The notes: a model not told the origin generated them from the sequence alone. A stretch of DNA of 64,000 nt from Rufibacter sp. XAAS-G3-1 (GCF_013623775.1 NZ_JABFAM010000003.1:124001-188000); one strand, 5' to 3'. Shown: positions 8,053 to 16,934, numbered from the stretch's first letter. Program-made: numbers and translations.

Positions 8053-8949
8053 TTATCTTGCCTCGGTTAGGTTGACCTGCAGGATATTGCCCGGGTTTTT
8101 CTTGCCCTCATTGGAGATGAACAACTCGCCCGATGGGCTGAACGCAATGCCCTCTGGTTTGTAGAAAGCCGCGTCGCTCAGCTTGTGCCGTTTCTTGATG
8201 CTCCCGTCTGGGTTGAGGAGAAACAGCTGCGGGTTAGAGGCCTCCAGCAGGTAAATGTCGCCGGTTACCGGATGGATGGCGATCTCTGACGGTTGCCACA
8301 CCTTGCTCAAGGTTTTCTTCTGGGTCTGGGGCAATTGCGGATCTTTCAGGCTCAGCTTGAAAATAGGCTGCGCCGATAAGGTTTTGGAAGCCAGATCAAA
8401 CGCATACACGCCTTTGTAGTCTGTGCCGTTGGCTTCCTCGCCTTTGATGGCCAGCAACAGACGCTGGTGCTTGGCATCAAAGGTCAGGCCTTCCACGTTA
8501 TGGGCTTCGGTGAGCGACGTAGGATACTCTTTGATCATCGGCCCCTCAGACAGCCAGTTGGCTACCTCAAACAGATGCCCGTCGCTGCGCACTACGTAGG
8601 CCGTGTTCCCCGCCAGGGCAATGCCTTCATAGTCGCCGGCCGCCCCGAAGGTGATCTGCCGCTCTATGAACTTTTTGCCTGTGTCATAGATGAAGATCAC
8701 GCCCGCCTCGTCCTGCACGCAGGCGAATTTGCCGTTGCCCAGAAACGCGATCCCCGACACTTCCCGGAGGATCTCGGGCACTTCCCATTTCTGGTTTACC
8801 TGCACCGCCGGAGACGCCGCCTCTACCGTTTTATGCTTTTTATTTTTTTTGGGTTTGTCATCTTCCCTGGCCTGGGCATTGCCGCTGTCGCAGGCCAGCA
8901 CCGAAAAGGTTAAAAACAAGCTGGTTAGCATTACTTGAAAGCGTTTCAT
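8053..8949 (-). CDS. SdiA-regulated domain lipoprotein
   Basis: A 298-residue protein with a lipoprotein signal (hydrophobic core ending SVLAC at about residue 20), a lysine-rich linker (DDKPKKNKKHK) and a beta-propeller-like region: REVSGIAFLGNGKFACVQDE, DYEGIALAG, HNVEGLTFD, WQPSEIAIHPVTGDIYLLEA and KPEGIAFSPSGELFISNE. This pattern matches the SdiA-regulated family, which resembles NHL and phytase-like propellers. It probably sits on the outer membrane or periplasmic face. No enzymatic role can be assigned. It stands alone, flanked by palindromes on both sides. Confidence 0.8.
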   Translation of the reverse strand: MKRFQVMLTSLFLTFSVLACDSGNAQAREDDKPKKNKKHKTVEAASPAVQVNQKWEVPEILREVSGIAFLGNGKFACVQDEAGVIFIYDTGKKFIERQITFGAAGDYEGIALAGNTAYVVRSDGHLFEVANWLSEGPMIKEYPTSLTEAHNVEGLTFDAKHQRLLLAIKGEEANGTDYKGVYAFDLASKTLSAQPIFKLSLKDPQLPQTQKKTLSKVWQPSEIAIHPVTGDIYLLEASNPQLFLLNPDGSIKKRHKLSDAAFYKPEGIAFSPSGELFISNEGKKNPGNILQVNLTEAR

Positions 8950-9043
8950 AGGGGTACGTCTTAAGTTAGTTTCTGTAAATTGAGAGAAAATCTTTTCCTC
9001 CGGTTCCCTGAGGCAGTCCTATTATCCTGGCTGCTTTGTTTCT

Positions 9044-9083
9044 GTATTTAGCCTGTTTTGTAGAAAAACGGCCTAAAACAGCC
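9044..9083. repeat. Dispersed palindrome, copy 4
   Basis: ATTTAGCCTGTTTT, a short loop, then AAAAACGGCCTAAAACA. It lies between two minus-strand genes, at the 3' end of the PepSY-like gene, where it may end transcription. Confidence 0.6.
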
Positions 9084-9110
9084 ACCTTCTGTTCTGTCAC
9101 CAGGCCGAAA

Positions 9111-9551
9111 TCAATCCCAGAATCTGGTGTTGACAACAGTGCCGTTGGAAGCGTAGACTCTCTTGAGGTCTTCGTTGTTGTTCTCCAGTTCTATCTGGTA
9201 ATACACCTGCCCCTGTTTCTCCACTTGCTCCAGGTCATCCATCAGATAGGCCTGAAAATCTCTCTTGAGCGCAACAGATACCGCCGGGGGCAATTGGGCG
9301 GCGGTGATGTCCTGCTTCTGCATGAGCACGTGCCCCACAGAATCTAACAAGACAGTGTGTTCCACGCCCGCCACCACAAACTCCGCCTCAAAATGCTGCC
9401 CCTCTTTCTCCCAGTCAATCCTTTCTGCCTGCGGAAATTTCACCTGTACCGAATTCTGTACCAGCGAAGGCAGTTGGCCCGCCGTGATCCGTTGGCCGCA
9501 GCTCCAGAGCGTGCCAGTGGCCATGGCAATGATCAATAAGGTCGTTTTCAT
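9111..9551 (-). CDS. PepSY-like domain lipoprotein
   Basis: A 146-residue protein with a lipoprotein signal (GTLWSCGQ, Cys at about residue 18). The mature part shows two repeats typical of PepSY-like periplasmic proteins of Bacteroidota: SVQVKFPQAERIDWEKEG with FEAEFVVAGVEHTVLLDSVG, then VALKRDFQAYLMDDLEQVEKQGQVYYQIELE. Such proteins are thought to bind or inhibit periplasmic partners; the partner is unknown here. A GAAAGGA ribosome-binding site precedes the ATG. Confidence 0.78.
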   Translation of the reverse strand: MKTTLLIIAMATGTLWSCGQRITAGQLPSLVQNSVQVKFPQAERIDWEKEGQHFEAEFVVAGVEHTVLLDSVGHVLMQKQDITAAQLPPAVSVALKRDFQAYLMDDLEQVEKQGQVYYQIELENNNEDLKRVYASNGTVVNTRFWD

Positions 9552-9640
9552 AGCTATATCCTTTCGTTCTTCAGTTTATTTATACCCAAAGCTCGGGCTC
9601 AAAACAGGAAACAATTGGGAATGCAGAAAAAAAATGAGAA

Positions 9641-9680
9641 CCTTTTTTAAGCTGTTTTCCGAAAAGAAAGCTAAAAACGG
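9641..9680. repeat. Dispersed palindrome, copy 5
   Basis: CCTTTTTTAAGCTGTTTT and GAAAGCTAAAAACGG form imperfect arms of the family. It lies about 90 bases upstream of the PepSY-like start codon. Confidence 0.55.
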
Positions 9681-9737
9681 GTGGTGTGCTTTGGCAATTT
9701 TGGAGTTGACTTTATTGGGGAGATTAGCAGATGCACT

Positions 9738-9893
9738 TATGCTGCTCTCTTGGCTTGTCTGCTTGTTGCAGAGGTATTGGTGGGTGCACGGAATATGCTG
9801 TTCCCTTGGATTGGCCGCTTCATGCGTGGGTATGTGCATGCCTTATGCTGTTCCCTCGGCTTGTCTGTTCGTTTGGTGGGTGCAAGTGCTGTA
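9738..9893. repeat. Degenerate ~50-bp direct repeat, three units
   Basis: Units start at 9738, 9794 and 9844 with TATGCTGCTCTCTTGG, TATGCTGTTCCCTTGG and TATGCTGTTCCCTCGG. Each continues with a variable TTGTCTGCTTGTT-like part and GTGGGT. Identity is partial outside the first 16 bases. Confidence 0.6.
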
Positions 9894-9907
9894 TTGTTTC
9901 ATCTCTG

Positions 9908-10050
9908 GCGGTATGCGCTCACGGCCGCGGGGCCCCGTCTTCCCCTCTCGCACTGCCCTTTCGGCCTGGGAGGTCTATTGCTCTTAGCTTCTGCCTGTCT
10001 ATGGCCAAAAGCGAGGCGCGCTCGGGGAAGACTGGAACGGGGGAAAGGAG
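9908..10050. repeat. GC-rich inverted-repeat block (copy 1 of 2-3)
   Basis: It starts GCGCTCACGGCCGCGGGG and ends in AGCGAGGCGCGC, GGGGAAGACTGG. The arms CGTCTTCCCC and GGGGAAGACT pair with each other. An almost identical block lies at 21588-21722, and a diverged partial copy starts near 28782. Confidence 0.75.
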
Positions 10051-10289
10051 CAGACTCTATATCTATCAGTTTGGTACTTCTGTCCTCTAAAGCAGATACT
10101 CCCCCTTTGAAGGGGGCGAAGGGCGATGTTTACACCTGCCGAACTACGCATTGCTATCCCCTGCAAAGGCGTATTCCCCTCCTCGGAGGGGCGGGTGTGG
10201 GTTCTGGCGCGCCAATCATTCAATAATGGTACATCTTCTAAAGTTGGATTTACAGAAGGACACTTCTGCTGGCGCAAACACGGCTCAAG

Positions 10290-10334
10290 TTCCGTTTTTG
10301 ACCTATTTTCTGCGAAAGTAGGTCAAAAACGGAA
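10290..10334. repeat. Dispersed palindrome, copy 6
   Basis: Arms TTCCGTTTTTGACCTA and TAGGTCAAAAACGGAA are perfectly complementary, with a short irregular centre. It lies downstream of the histidine kinase gene (stop at 10394) and is well placed to be its terminator. Confidence 0.68.
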
Positions 10335-10393
10335 GAGCTTTCGGCAATAAGCAGATATTTTAGCCAGAGGTAGAACTTACGACAACCAGCGGT

Positions 10394-11659
10394 TTAGAAA
10401 GTTACCGTAAAGGTGTGCCCTTGCCGGAAATCGTATTGAACCTTGAAGCCGTAGAGGTCGCAGATGGCTTTCACGATGGGCAGGCCCAGGCCGGTGGAGG
10501 CGGTGGAGGAATCGTCTTTGAAGAACCGCGTGAACACCTGTTCCTGGTTGAGTGGCTGGTCGGTTTTGCCGGAGTTTTCAAAAACCAAGCCCGAAACGGA
10601 AAGCTGGATGCGCAGGAATCCGCCGGGCACGTTGTGCACGAGGGCATTTTTAAGCAGGTTCAGCACCAGCATGGTGGCCAGATCGGGGTTCATGCGGAGG
10701 GTGACCTCCTGTTCCAACTGCAACTCCACGGTAATGTCTTTGAAGGCGAGTTGCTCCTCGAAATCTGCCAGGGACTTCTGCAAAAGCGTGGAAAGCTCCA
10801 CGTCTGCTTCCTGGGCGAACTGGCGGTTCTCAATCTTGGAGAGCAGCAGCAATGATTTGTTCAGGCGGGTGAGGCGCTCCAGGTTTTCCATGACGGTGCC
10901 AATCTGCAGGAGTTGGTTTTCGTGCAGCGGCTGGCTTTCGGCGAGCAGTTCCAGCTTGTTCAGGCTGATGGCCAGCGGGGTCTGCAGTTCGTGCGCGGCA
11001 TTCTCAATGAAAACTTTCTGGTTCTGGTACACCGCCACGTTTTGCTGCAGCAGCTTTTCCACGGTTTGGTTCAGGAGCTGAAATTCTTCAATGTTGGTGG
11101 GCTGCACCGGCACGGGTTGGGGGTCATCCAGCTTAAAGTGCTGCAGGCGCTGCAGAATGTGGTAGAAGGGCCGCCAGATTCTTTTCAGGAGCAGATTGTT
11201 GAGCACCAGAATACTGGCTATGAGCCCCAGATACAGCCAAAGCAGCGAGTACAGCAAATCCTCAATGAGGTCGTCTTCCTCTACCATGGAGGTAATCAGG
11301 CTCAGTTCATAGTAGCGGCCTTTGTGCCGGAAAACGGTGGTAAGCAGGCGTACGGGCTCAAAATCCTGCTCGTTCTGCATGAACATGAGCGTGTCACGGT
11401 ACTGGTCTTTGCGGTGGATGGCCAGCGTGAACGGAATCTCCCGCACCCTGAAATAACCGGCCTCAAACTCGCGCTGCCGCAGCACGGTGCTGTCTTGCGC
11501 GGCCTTCTGCATGACCAGGATCTTCTGGTTTCCCAGGCCGTCATCTATGCTGTCATAGATTTCGTCTAGCATGTTCACGTAGAAAAGCCCCGCCCACAGG
11601 GAGATGACCAGCAGCAGCAGCCCGGCCAGGTAGGCGGTGGCGTGGTTGAGCAGTTTCAT
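10394..11659 (-). CDS. Sensor histidine kinase
   Basis: A 421-residue membrane kinase. Two transmembrane segments (about residues 7-29 and 137-158) frame a periplasmic sensor region. A HAMP-like or linker part leads to the H box NAAHELQTPL with the phosphorylated His at 223, the N box NLLKNALVHN near residue 330 and the G box TGLGLPIVKAICDLYGF near residue 385. It overlaps the response regulator by four bases (ATGA), the usual arrangement for a cognate pair. The signal is unknown. Confidence 0.92.
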   Translation of the reverse strand: MKLLNHATAYLAGLLLLVISLWAGLFYVNMLDEIYDSIDDGLGNQKILVMQKAAQDSTVLRQREFEAGYFRVREIPFTLAIHRKDQYRDTLMFMQNEQDFEPVRLLTTVFRHKGRYYELSLITSMVEEDDLIEDLLYSLLWLYLGLIASILVLNNLLLKRIWRPFYHILQRLQHFKLDDPQPVPVQPTNIEEFQLLNQTVEKLLQQNVAVYQNQKVFIENAAHELQTPLAISLNKLELLAESQPLHENQLLQIGTVMENLERLTRLNKSLLLLSKIENRQFAQEADVELSTLLQKSLADFEEQLAFKDITVELQLEQEVTLRMNPDLATMLVLNLLKNALVHNVPGGFLRIQLSVSGLVFENSGKTDQPLNQEQVFTRFFKDDSSTASTGLGLPIVKAICDLYGFKVQYDFRQGHTFTVTF

Positions 11660-12333
11660 GCCGTGACCAGTTTGTACCCGATGCCGTAGATGGCCTGAAT
11701 CTCTACCTGGGCGCCGTGGTCTTTCAGTTTCTTGCGCAGGTTTTTGATCTGGGAGTAGATGAACTCGTAATTGTCGGCTTGGTCAATGTAGTCGCCCCAG
11801 ACGTGCTCGGCCAGGGCCGTTTTGCTCACCAGCCGGTCTTTGTTCGTGACCAGGTACAGCAGAATGTCAAACTCTTTGCGGTTGAGCACCATCTCCTGCC
11901 CGTTCACCCAAGCCAGGTGTTTGTCCAAATCAATCTGCAGGTTCTGGAGGATTTGTAGATTTTGGCCCTCAAACTTGCGCCGACGCAGCACAGATTTCAC
12001 GCGGGCGTGCAGCTCGGCCATGTGGAACGGTTTAGGCAAATAGTCATCAGCGCCTAACTCCAGCCCCTGTATTTTATCATCCACGGAGTTCCGGGCCGAG
12101 ACGATGATCACGCCATCAGATTTCTGCTGTTTCTTCAGCTCCTCCAGCAACGAAAGGCCGCTGCCGCCGGGCAGGTTGATGTCCAGCAGAATGCAGTCAT
12201 AGGCGTACACCGTCACTTTTTCCAGCGCGCTGTCATAATCTGAGGCGGTTTCCACCAGATACTTTTCCTGCTGCAGCGAGTGCACCAGGGTTTCCAGCAT
12301 TTGCGGTTCATCTTCTATGACCAGTATTTTCAT
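11656..12333 (-). CDS. OmpR-family response regulator
   Basis: A 225-residue regulator: receiver domain with phospho-acceptor Asp 51 (DCILLDINLPGGSG) and conserved Lys 101 (DYLPKPF), then a winged-helix DNA-binding domain ending in RKKLKDHGAQVEIQAIYGIGYKL. It is the partner of the histidine kinase immediately downstream. No obvious regulated gene lies next to the pair. Confidence 0.93.
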   Translation of the reverse strand: MKILVIEDEPQMLETLVHSLQQEKYLVETASDYDSALEKVTVYAYDCILLDINLPGGSGLSLLEELKKQQKSDGVIIVSARNSVDDKIQGLELGADDYLPKPFHMAELHARVKSVLRRRKFEGQNLQILQNLQIDLDKHLAWVNGQEMVLNRKEFDILLYLVTNKDRLVSKTALAEHVWGDYIDQADNYEFIYSQIKNLRKKLKDHGAQVEIQAIYGIGYKLVTA

Positions 12334-12423
12334 GGCAGGTGGTGGTTTCTGGCAAGTAACACCAGAAATCTGGAAAGAATTGGGAAGGGTCTGTTGGGCG
12401 GCCGCGGCCGATGTTGCCTCTCC

Positions 12424-12461
12424 CGTTTTAAGGCTGTTTTAGCAGAAACACGCTCAAATCA
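12424..12461. repeat. Dispersed palindrome, copy 7 (degenerate)
   Basis: CCGTTTTAAGGCTGTTTT is a good left arm; the right arm AAACACGCTCAAATC is diverged. It touches the stop codon of the small minus-strand gene that ends at 12459. Confidence 0.5.
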
Positions 12462-12719
12462 GAAGCGCGTCACTTTGCCTTTGGCGTCCCAGTGGCTGGA
12501 TTTGAGGGTAATGCCATCGGCCTCAAATGTAAGGTGGCGCACGTAGCGCTCGCCGGTGATGCTGCCGTCTGGTTTGCGTTTCCCGATGAACAGCGTGACC
12601 GCGTAGCCTTGCTTGTCTGTGATGAAGGTGAGGTCATTGCCGGCGAAGGTGTCATCAATGCGGCTGTCCGGGGCGAAGGGCTTGCTCAGTTTGGCTTCCA
12701 GTTTTGAACTCAGGGGCAT
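12459..12719 (-). CDS. Small hypothetical protein
   Basis: An 86-residue protein starting MPLSSKLEAKLSKPF. It looks beta-rich (FAGNDLTFITDKQGYAVTLFIGKRK, then RYVRHLTFEADGITLKSSHWDAKG), reminiscent of a small lipocalin-like or DUF3471-like barrel fragment, but I do not recognise the family. I chose ATG 12719 because the longer version from 12797 begins with an unlikely Trp/Pro-rich stretch that overlaps the upstream gene. It lies 10 bases after that gene, so the two are probably co-transcribed. Confidence 0.55.
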   Translation of the reverse strand: MPLSSKLEAKLSKPFAPDSRIDDTFAGNDLTFITDKQGYAVTLFIGKRKPDGSITGERYVRHLTFEADGITLKSSHWDAKGKVTRF

Positions 12720-12729
12720 GGCAACTGAA

Positions 12730-12921
12730 TTAAGTGGTGGTGTAGGATTGCAGGATGGAAAGGGCGTCGGCTTCCTCGGCCTCCACCACCTCATCAATCA
12801 CCGACTGGATCTCATTGTCTGACCAACGGGCTTGCTCGGCGGCTTTCACAAATACGCCCAAGGCCACAAACCGGCCGCCCTCCAGCGGAAGAATCGCGTT
12901 TACTTTTTTCTTGATGTTCAT
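12730..12921 (-). CDS. Small hypothetical protein
   Basis: A 63-residue, mostly helical, acidic protein ([16 protein letters not shown] start; [20 protein letters not shown] in the middle). I do not recognise it. It precedes the 86-residue hypothetical gene on the same strand by 10 bases and follows a palindrome copy that overlaps its upstream region. Coding status rests on conserved-looking composition and the operon arrangement. Confidence 0.5.
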   Translation of the reverse strand: MNIKKKVNAILPLEGGRFVALGVFVKAAEQARWSDNEIQSVIDEVVEAEEADALSILQSYTTT

Positions 12922-12933
12922 TAAATGGGAAAG

Positions 12934-12972
12934 TTGTTTTGCGGCTATTTTACGGAAAACAGGTCTAAATCG
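12934..12972. repeat. Dispersed palindrome, copy 8
   Basis: GTTGTTTTGCGGCTATTTT and GGAAAACAGGTCTAAATC form imperfect arms. The right arm overlaps the stop codon region (12945) of the next minus-strand gene, so the hairpin begins inside its coding sequence. Confidence 0.55.
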
Positions 12973-13373
12973 CTAAGGCCGCCCCTACTTTCCTGCGCCC
13001 ACCGCTGCGCCGCGGGCAATTCCTGGAAATACTCCACCTCGGCGTGGAACTTGGGCCGAAGGGTGGCCACCATGCTACTGACGGCCATCTGGTTGAAGAT
13101 ATCTTCAGACACCACAAAGGCTAAGCGCTTCACCCCCAACATCTGGAACTGCGGAAACCAGGCACCAATTGTCCATTCCTGATCGGTCTGCCTAATCACT
13201 TTCATGTGCTTCATGTCCATGATCCAGCCCTGCAAACCCGCCCTTCTGGAAACCTGGATCGCTTCCATGAGTCCGTCCCGGTACACGTCACTGGGCACAA
13301 ACCCTTTCCAGTGCAGCACCAGAGCAGAGTGTAGCCGGTCAGTTTCCAGTTGTAAATAGGATTCGGTCTCCAT
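12945..13373 (-). CDS. STAS/SpoIIAA-like hypothetical protein
   Basis: A 142-residue cytoplasmic protein. The pattern [26 protein letters not shown] ... [14 protein letters not shown] ... [15 protein letters not shown] ... [20 protein letters not shown] resembles the SpoIIAA/STAS-like fold found in many Bacteroidota proteins of unknown function. No catalytic motif is visible. It is followed by the two small hypothetical genes on the same strand. Confidence 0.6.
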   Translation of the reverse strand: METESYLQLETDRLHSALVLHWKGFVPSDVYRDGLMEAIQVSRRAGLQGWIMDMKHMKVIRQTDQEWTIGAWFPQFQMLGVKRLAFVVSEDIFNQMAVSSMVATLRPKFHAEVEYFQELPAAQRWAQESRGGLSDLDLFSVK

Positions 13374-13769
13374 GGTTCCTTGGTCTTTGTTGCGCTTCCA
13401 TTTTCTGCCGTCTTTTCCAGATTCACCCTAGAAACGAGAAGCTACCTGCATCATTGTATTAACCTTCTTTACGGGAATCAGGTTTTGGAGTGAACCAATA
13501 AATAAATTGGACAGGGGTAATATTTTGACGGTTTTAGTAAGAATGCAGGAATTTGGGCAGGAAACTGGAGTTACATAGCGTATTCACCAATTCAATTCCT
13601 TATTCCTGCTGTTACGCAAACCTGCTGGTGGTTCCCGGCGAGCGTGGAGACTCGCCTCCTCCTTTGTCACGAGGCCGGAGTCCCGCGCCAGTACTTTCTA
13701 ACCAGCTGCTTTCGTGATGCCGCCTGCTCCACAAGACCTCGTAGCGTCTTTAAACCTGCGAGCGTCTGC

Positions 13770-13831
13770 GCCAATCAGGAGATTGGCTGTCCAAGGGTGC
13801 GTAGAGCGCTCTCGCTAACTCTACGCACAAC
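13770..13831. repeat. Composite hairpin repeat (copy A)
   Basis: Two adjacent hairpins: GCCAATC-AGGA-GATTGGC and GTGCGTAGAG ... CTCTACGCAC. The same two hairpins, in reverse order and orientation, lie at 25834-25896. Confidence 0.7.
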
Positions 13832-13850
13832 AAGATCTTGGAGACTTCAC

Positions 13851-13906
13851 AGGCTTCTGCGTTTTGAGGCTTTTTTTCGCAAAACAGCCTCAAAACGCAG
13901 AAGCCT
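13851..13906. terminator. Palindrome copy 9, strong hairpin
   Basis: Perfect 21-base arms (AGGCTTCTGCGTTTTGAGGC plus T, and its complement) around a short T-rich centre. The inner half matches the dispersed family; the outer half is unique. It lies 3' of tex and is a likely terminator. Confidence 0.75.
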
Positions 13907-13978
13907 CAGCTTCTCTCGCAGAAAGAGAAACTGAGGGTGATGCGTTTCTGCGGAAAGATAGTTACTTACCGGATATTC

Positions 13979-16252
13979 TTACCGGAACATGCTCTTCAGC
14001 TTGTTCAGTTTGGTAGCCATGTCTTCTTCCTCCACCGGCGCTTCACGTTTGCTGCCACTGCCGGTGTTGTTGCCAGCTTTGCGGTCATTGCCGCGGCTTG
14101 GTCTGGCGGTGGCGGCCTGCGGATCACCTTTCATGGAAAGCGCGATGCGTTTGCGGCTCACTTCTACTTCCAGCACGGTCACTTCCACCTTCTGCCCTAC
14201 TTTCACCACTTCATGCGGATTGCTCACGAAACGGTCAGACAAATGGCTCACGTGTACCAAGCCGTCCTGGTGCACCCCAATATCCACGAACGCCCCGAAG
14301 GCGGTGATGTTGGTGATGATGCCCGGCAGTTTCATGCCCTGCCGTAGGTCTTTGATTTCGTTCACGCCTTCGGTGAAGCTGAAGGCCTCGTAACTTTCGC
14401 GCGGGTCACGGCCGGGTTTGGCCAACTCGCTTAAAATGTCTTGCAGCGTGGGCAAACCAACGGTATCAGACACATACTTCTTCAGGTCGATTTTCTTGCG
14501 GAGGTCGGCGTTTCTGAGCAGGTCTTCCACGGTGGCGTTTACGTCTTTCGCCATTTGCTCCACCAACGCATAGCGCTCCGGGTGCACGGCACTGGCATCC
14601 AGCGGGTGCTTGCCGCCTCTGATGCGCAAGAAACCAGCCGCTTGTTCAAAGGCTTTATCGCCTAAGCGGGCTACTTTGCGCAGTTCGTTACGGGTTTTGA
14701 ACGGCCCGTTCTGGTTGCGGTAGTCCACAATGTTTTGCGCCAACTGCGGCCCTAAGCCAGACACGTAGGTCAGGAGTTGCTTGCTGGCGGTGTTCACTTC
14801 CACGCCTACGGCGTTCACGCAGCTCATCACCACATCGTCCAGACTGTGCTTGAGGGCATTCTGGTCTACATCGTGCTGGTACTGCCCTACCCCAATGGAC
14901 TTAGGGTCTAGTTTCACCAACTCCGCCAAAGGATCCATAAGGCGGCGACCAATGGAAACGGCTCCCCGCACGGTGATGTCCTGGTCGGGGAACTCCTCGC
15001 GGGCCACGTCTGAGGCCGAGTAGATGGAGGCACCGCTTTCGTTCACCATCACCACGGCAATGGTGTTGGGTAAGCCGAGGCCACGCACGAAGGTTTCGGT
15101 CTCGCGGCTGGCGGTTCCGTTACCTATGGCAATGGCTTCAATCTGGTATTTGTGGCACATCACCATCACCTGTTGTCCGGCCGTGGTGGCCTGGTGCGCG
15201 CCGTTGTGCGGGAAAATGGCTTCGTAATGCAGGAGTTTGCCTTGCTCATCCAGCGCGACCACTTTACAACCGGTTCTGAAACCCGGGTCAATGGCCAGCA
15301 CCCGTTTCTGGCCCAGCGGTGCCGACAAGAGCATGGGTCTCAGGTTATCCGCGAAAACCCGGATCGCTTCTTCATCGGCGCGTTTCTTGGAAGAAAGGCG
15401 CACCTCGGTTTCCATGTTCAGGCGCAGCATGCGCTTGTAGCTTTCCTTGATGGCTAGTTTCACCTGCTCGGCGGCGGCGTTGCGGCCGGTCACAAACTGG
15501 TCTTCCAAAATATTTAGAGCGGCTTCTTCCTCGGGTTGGGCATCCAGCATCAAGACCATCTCCTTCTCGCCGCGGCGCATAGCCAAGATGCGGTGCGAGG
15601 GAGCTTTCTCGATGGGCTCGTCCCACTCAAAGTAGTCTTTGTATTTCTGGCCTTCCTCTTCCTTGCCCGGAATCACGCGGGCTTTAAACACGCCTTTCTT
15701 CTCAAACAGGTTCCGGATGCTGGCGCGAGCCTCGGGGTTCTCGTTGATCCACTCGGCCATGATGTCACGGGCCCCGGCCAGGGCTTCCTCCGTGGATTTT
15801 ACTTCTTTCTCTTCGCTCACGAACGCGGCGGCCTCAGAGGCAACGTCCAGGTTGGCTTGCTCAAACAGCTTCTGCGCCAGCGGCTCTAAACCTTTCTCGC
15901 GGGCGATGGTGGCCTTGGTGCGGCGTTTTGGTTTGTAGGGCAGGTAAATGTCCTCCAGCACGGCCATGGTTTCGGCGGCCAGTACCTGGGCCTCCAGCTC
16001 TGGGGTGAGTTTCTGCTGGTCGGTTAAGGATTTCAGGATGCTTTCGCGGCGCTTGTCCAGGTCGCGGAGTTGTTCTACGCGGTCGCGGATGGCGGCAATG
16101 GCCACCTCGTCCAAACTACCGGTGACTTCTTTCCGGTACCGGGCTATGAAGGGTACGGTGGCCCCCTCGTCCAGCAACGCAACCGTGGCTTCTACTTGTT
16201 TCTGGTTTACTTGCAGCTCCCCCGCAATCTTCTTGAAATGGTTTTCTGGCAT
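13979..16252 (-). CDS. tex: Tex family RNA-binding transcription accessory protein
   Basis: A 757-residue protein with the full Tex layout: N-terminal helical domain, YqgF/RNase H-like domain (VLAIDPGFRTGCKVVALDE near residue 325), helix-hairpin-helix region (YVSGLGPQLAQNIVDYR near residue 500; ARLGDKAFEQAAGFLRI) and a C-terminal S1 domain (GIITNITAFGAFVDIGVHQD near residue 650). Tex binds nucleic acid and acts in transcription and stress tolerance. Length is normal for the family. Confidence 0.95.
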   Translation of the reverse strand: MPENHFKKIAGELQVNQKQVEATVALLDEGATVPFIARYRKEVTGSLDEVAIAAIRDRVEQLRDLDKRRESILKSLTDQQKLTPELEAQVLAAETMAVLEDIYLPYKPKRRTKATIAREKGLEPLAQKLFEQANLDVASEAAAFVSEEKEVKSTEEALAGARDIMAEWINENPEARASIRNLFEKKGVFKARVIPGKEEEGQKYKDYFEWDEPIEKAPSHRILAMRRGEKEMVLMLDAQPEEEAALNILEDQFVTGRNAAAEQVKLAIKESYKRMLRLNMETEVRLSSKKRADEEAIRVFADNLRPMLLSAPLGQKRVLAIDPGFRTGCKVVALDEQGKLLHYEAIFPHNGAHQATTAGQQVMVMCHKYQIEAIAIGNGTASRETETFVRGLGLPNTIAVVMVNESGASIYSASDVAREEFPDQDITVRGAVSIGRRLMDPLAELVKLDPKSIGVGQYQHDVDQNALKHSLDDVVMSCVNAVGVEVNTASKQLLTYVSGLGPQLAQNIVDYRNQNGPFKTRNELRKVARLGDKAFEQAAGFLRIRGGKHPLDASAVHPERYALVEQMAKDVNATVEDLLRNADLRKKIDLKKYVSDTVGLPTLQDILSELAKPGRDPRESYEAFSFTEGVNEIKDLRQGMKLPGIITNITAFGAFVDIGVHQDGLVHVSHLSDRFVSNPHEVVKVGQKVEVTVLEVEVSRKRIALSMKGDPQAATARPSRGNDRKAGNNTGSGSKREAPVEEEDMATKLNKLKSMFR

Positions 16253-16322
16253 GCTAAATAATCGTTCTGGAAAAGACTCTCTTTTTTATCCTTTTCTGCG
16301 TTTAACCGCAGCGTAGGGACTT

Positions 16323-16330
16323 CAAAGATA
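16323..16330 (-). promoter_or_regulatory. Candidate -7 element for tex
   Basis: On the minus strand TATCTTTG matches the Bacteroidota -7 consensus TAnnTTTG, about 70 bases before the tex start. No clear -33 TTG at the usual spacing was found, so it is tentative. Confidence 0.35.
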
Positions 16331-16389
16331 AGGGTAAATTAGCGGAAACACCGCACGCCAACCCCTGCTTTTATCCTCTATTCCTTCCC

Positions 16390-16418
16390 TTGAAGCTGGC
16401 CCGGTATTTGTATCTTTG
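16390..16418 (+). promoter_or_regulatory. Bacteroidota-type promoter
   Basis: TTG at 16390-16392, an 18-base spacer, then TATCTTTG at 16411-16418, matching the Bacteroidota sigma consensus (TTTG / TAnnTTTG). It would start a transcript near 16425 with an ~85-base leader for the gene at 16510. Confidence 0.6.
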
Positions 16419-16509
16419 CCGCTGGTCTACCGGAACTGATTCATCTGCTTTCGGTTTCTGAAGCCGATGCGGGAATCCCGTTTTTGAAAGAATTTACACC
16501 ATTACGTAT

Positions 16510-16896
16510 ATGAAGAGGATTATCTTTTTGCTGGCCCTGGTCTTTACCACCCTTGTGAGCCAGGCTCAAACGACAGCCGTAACGCCCGAGGCCCGTGCCC
16601 AAACCATGACCGCCACCATGACCCAGCACCTGAAATTGAACGCGGCCCAAGCCGCCAAGGTAAAAGCCATTAACCTGACCAGCATCCAGCAACTGGAGCA
16701 AGCGAAGAAAGACCACAAAAACAACCCGCGCCAGCTCAAAGCCACCATGGATCTTATCAGTTCTACCCGCTTGGAGTCGCTGAAGAACGTGCTCTCCGTG
16801 ACGCAGTTCCAGCAGTACCAACAGCAGCGCGAAAAGAAAATGGGAATTCCGCAGCAGGGCAACGCCGGTGGGGTTCCGCAGGAATACAGCAATTAA
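16510..16896 (+). CDS. Secreted helical protein, Spy/CpxP-like
   Basis: A 128-residue protein with a clear signal peptide (MKRIIFLLALVFTTLVSQAQ). The mature part is nearly all helical with the pattern LKLNAAQAAKVKAINLTSIQQLEQAKKD ... LSVTQFQQYQQQREKKMG, similar to Bacteroidota periplasmic proteins of the Spy/CpxP (LTXXQ-like) or DUF4890 type. The role may be chaperone-like or stress-related. The match is by overall pattern rather than a defining motif. Confidence 0.65.
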   Translation: MKRIIFLLALVFTTLVSQAQTTAVTPEARAQTMTATMTQHLKLNAAQAAKVKAINLTSIQQLEQAKKDHKNNPRQLKATMDLISSTRLESLKNVLSVTQFQQYQQQREKKMGIPQQGNAGGVPQEYSN

Positions 16897-16934
16897 GAAG
16901 TCTGTCTGAGCTTAGAGCATGTTGAATTTGCAGA

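Larger units (their letters stand above)
9552..10393. repeat. Non-coding repeat island 1
   Basis: This 0.84-kb gap holds no convincing gene; its open frames have no recognisable protein features. It contains palindrome copies at 9641-9680 and 10290-10334, a degenerate ~50-bp direct repeat (9738-9893), a GC-rich inverted-repeat block (9908-10050) and a mixed block (10084-10215). The last two recur near 21.6-22.3 kb. Confidence 0.75.
13374..13978. repeat. Non-coding region with hairpins and a composite repeat
   Basis: This 0.6-kb gap has no credible gene. It contains hairpins such as GGCGAG/CTCGCC (13637-13657), a composite repeat (13770-13831) that recurs inverted at 25834-25896, and a strong palindrome (13851-13906) before the end of tex. 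The 13430-13620 part shows nothing I can identify. Confidence 0.65.

Noticed and set aside
9265-9987. A 240-codon open frame on the plus strand
   Set aside because: It runs antisense through the PepSY-like gene and then into a repeat island; the translation is Cys/Trp-rich with no protein-like pattern.
13644-13934. A 96-codon open frame
   Set aside because: It lies wholly in hairpin and composite-repeat sequence, and its translation has no recognisable features.
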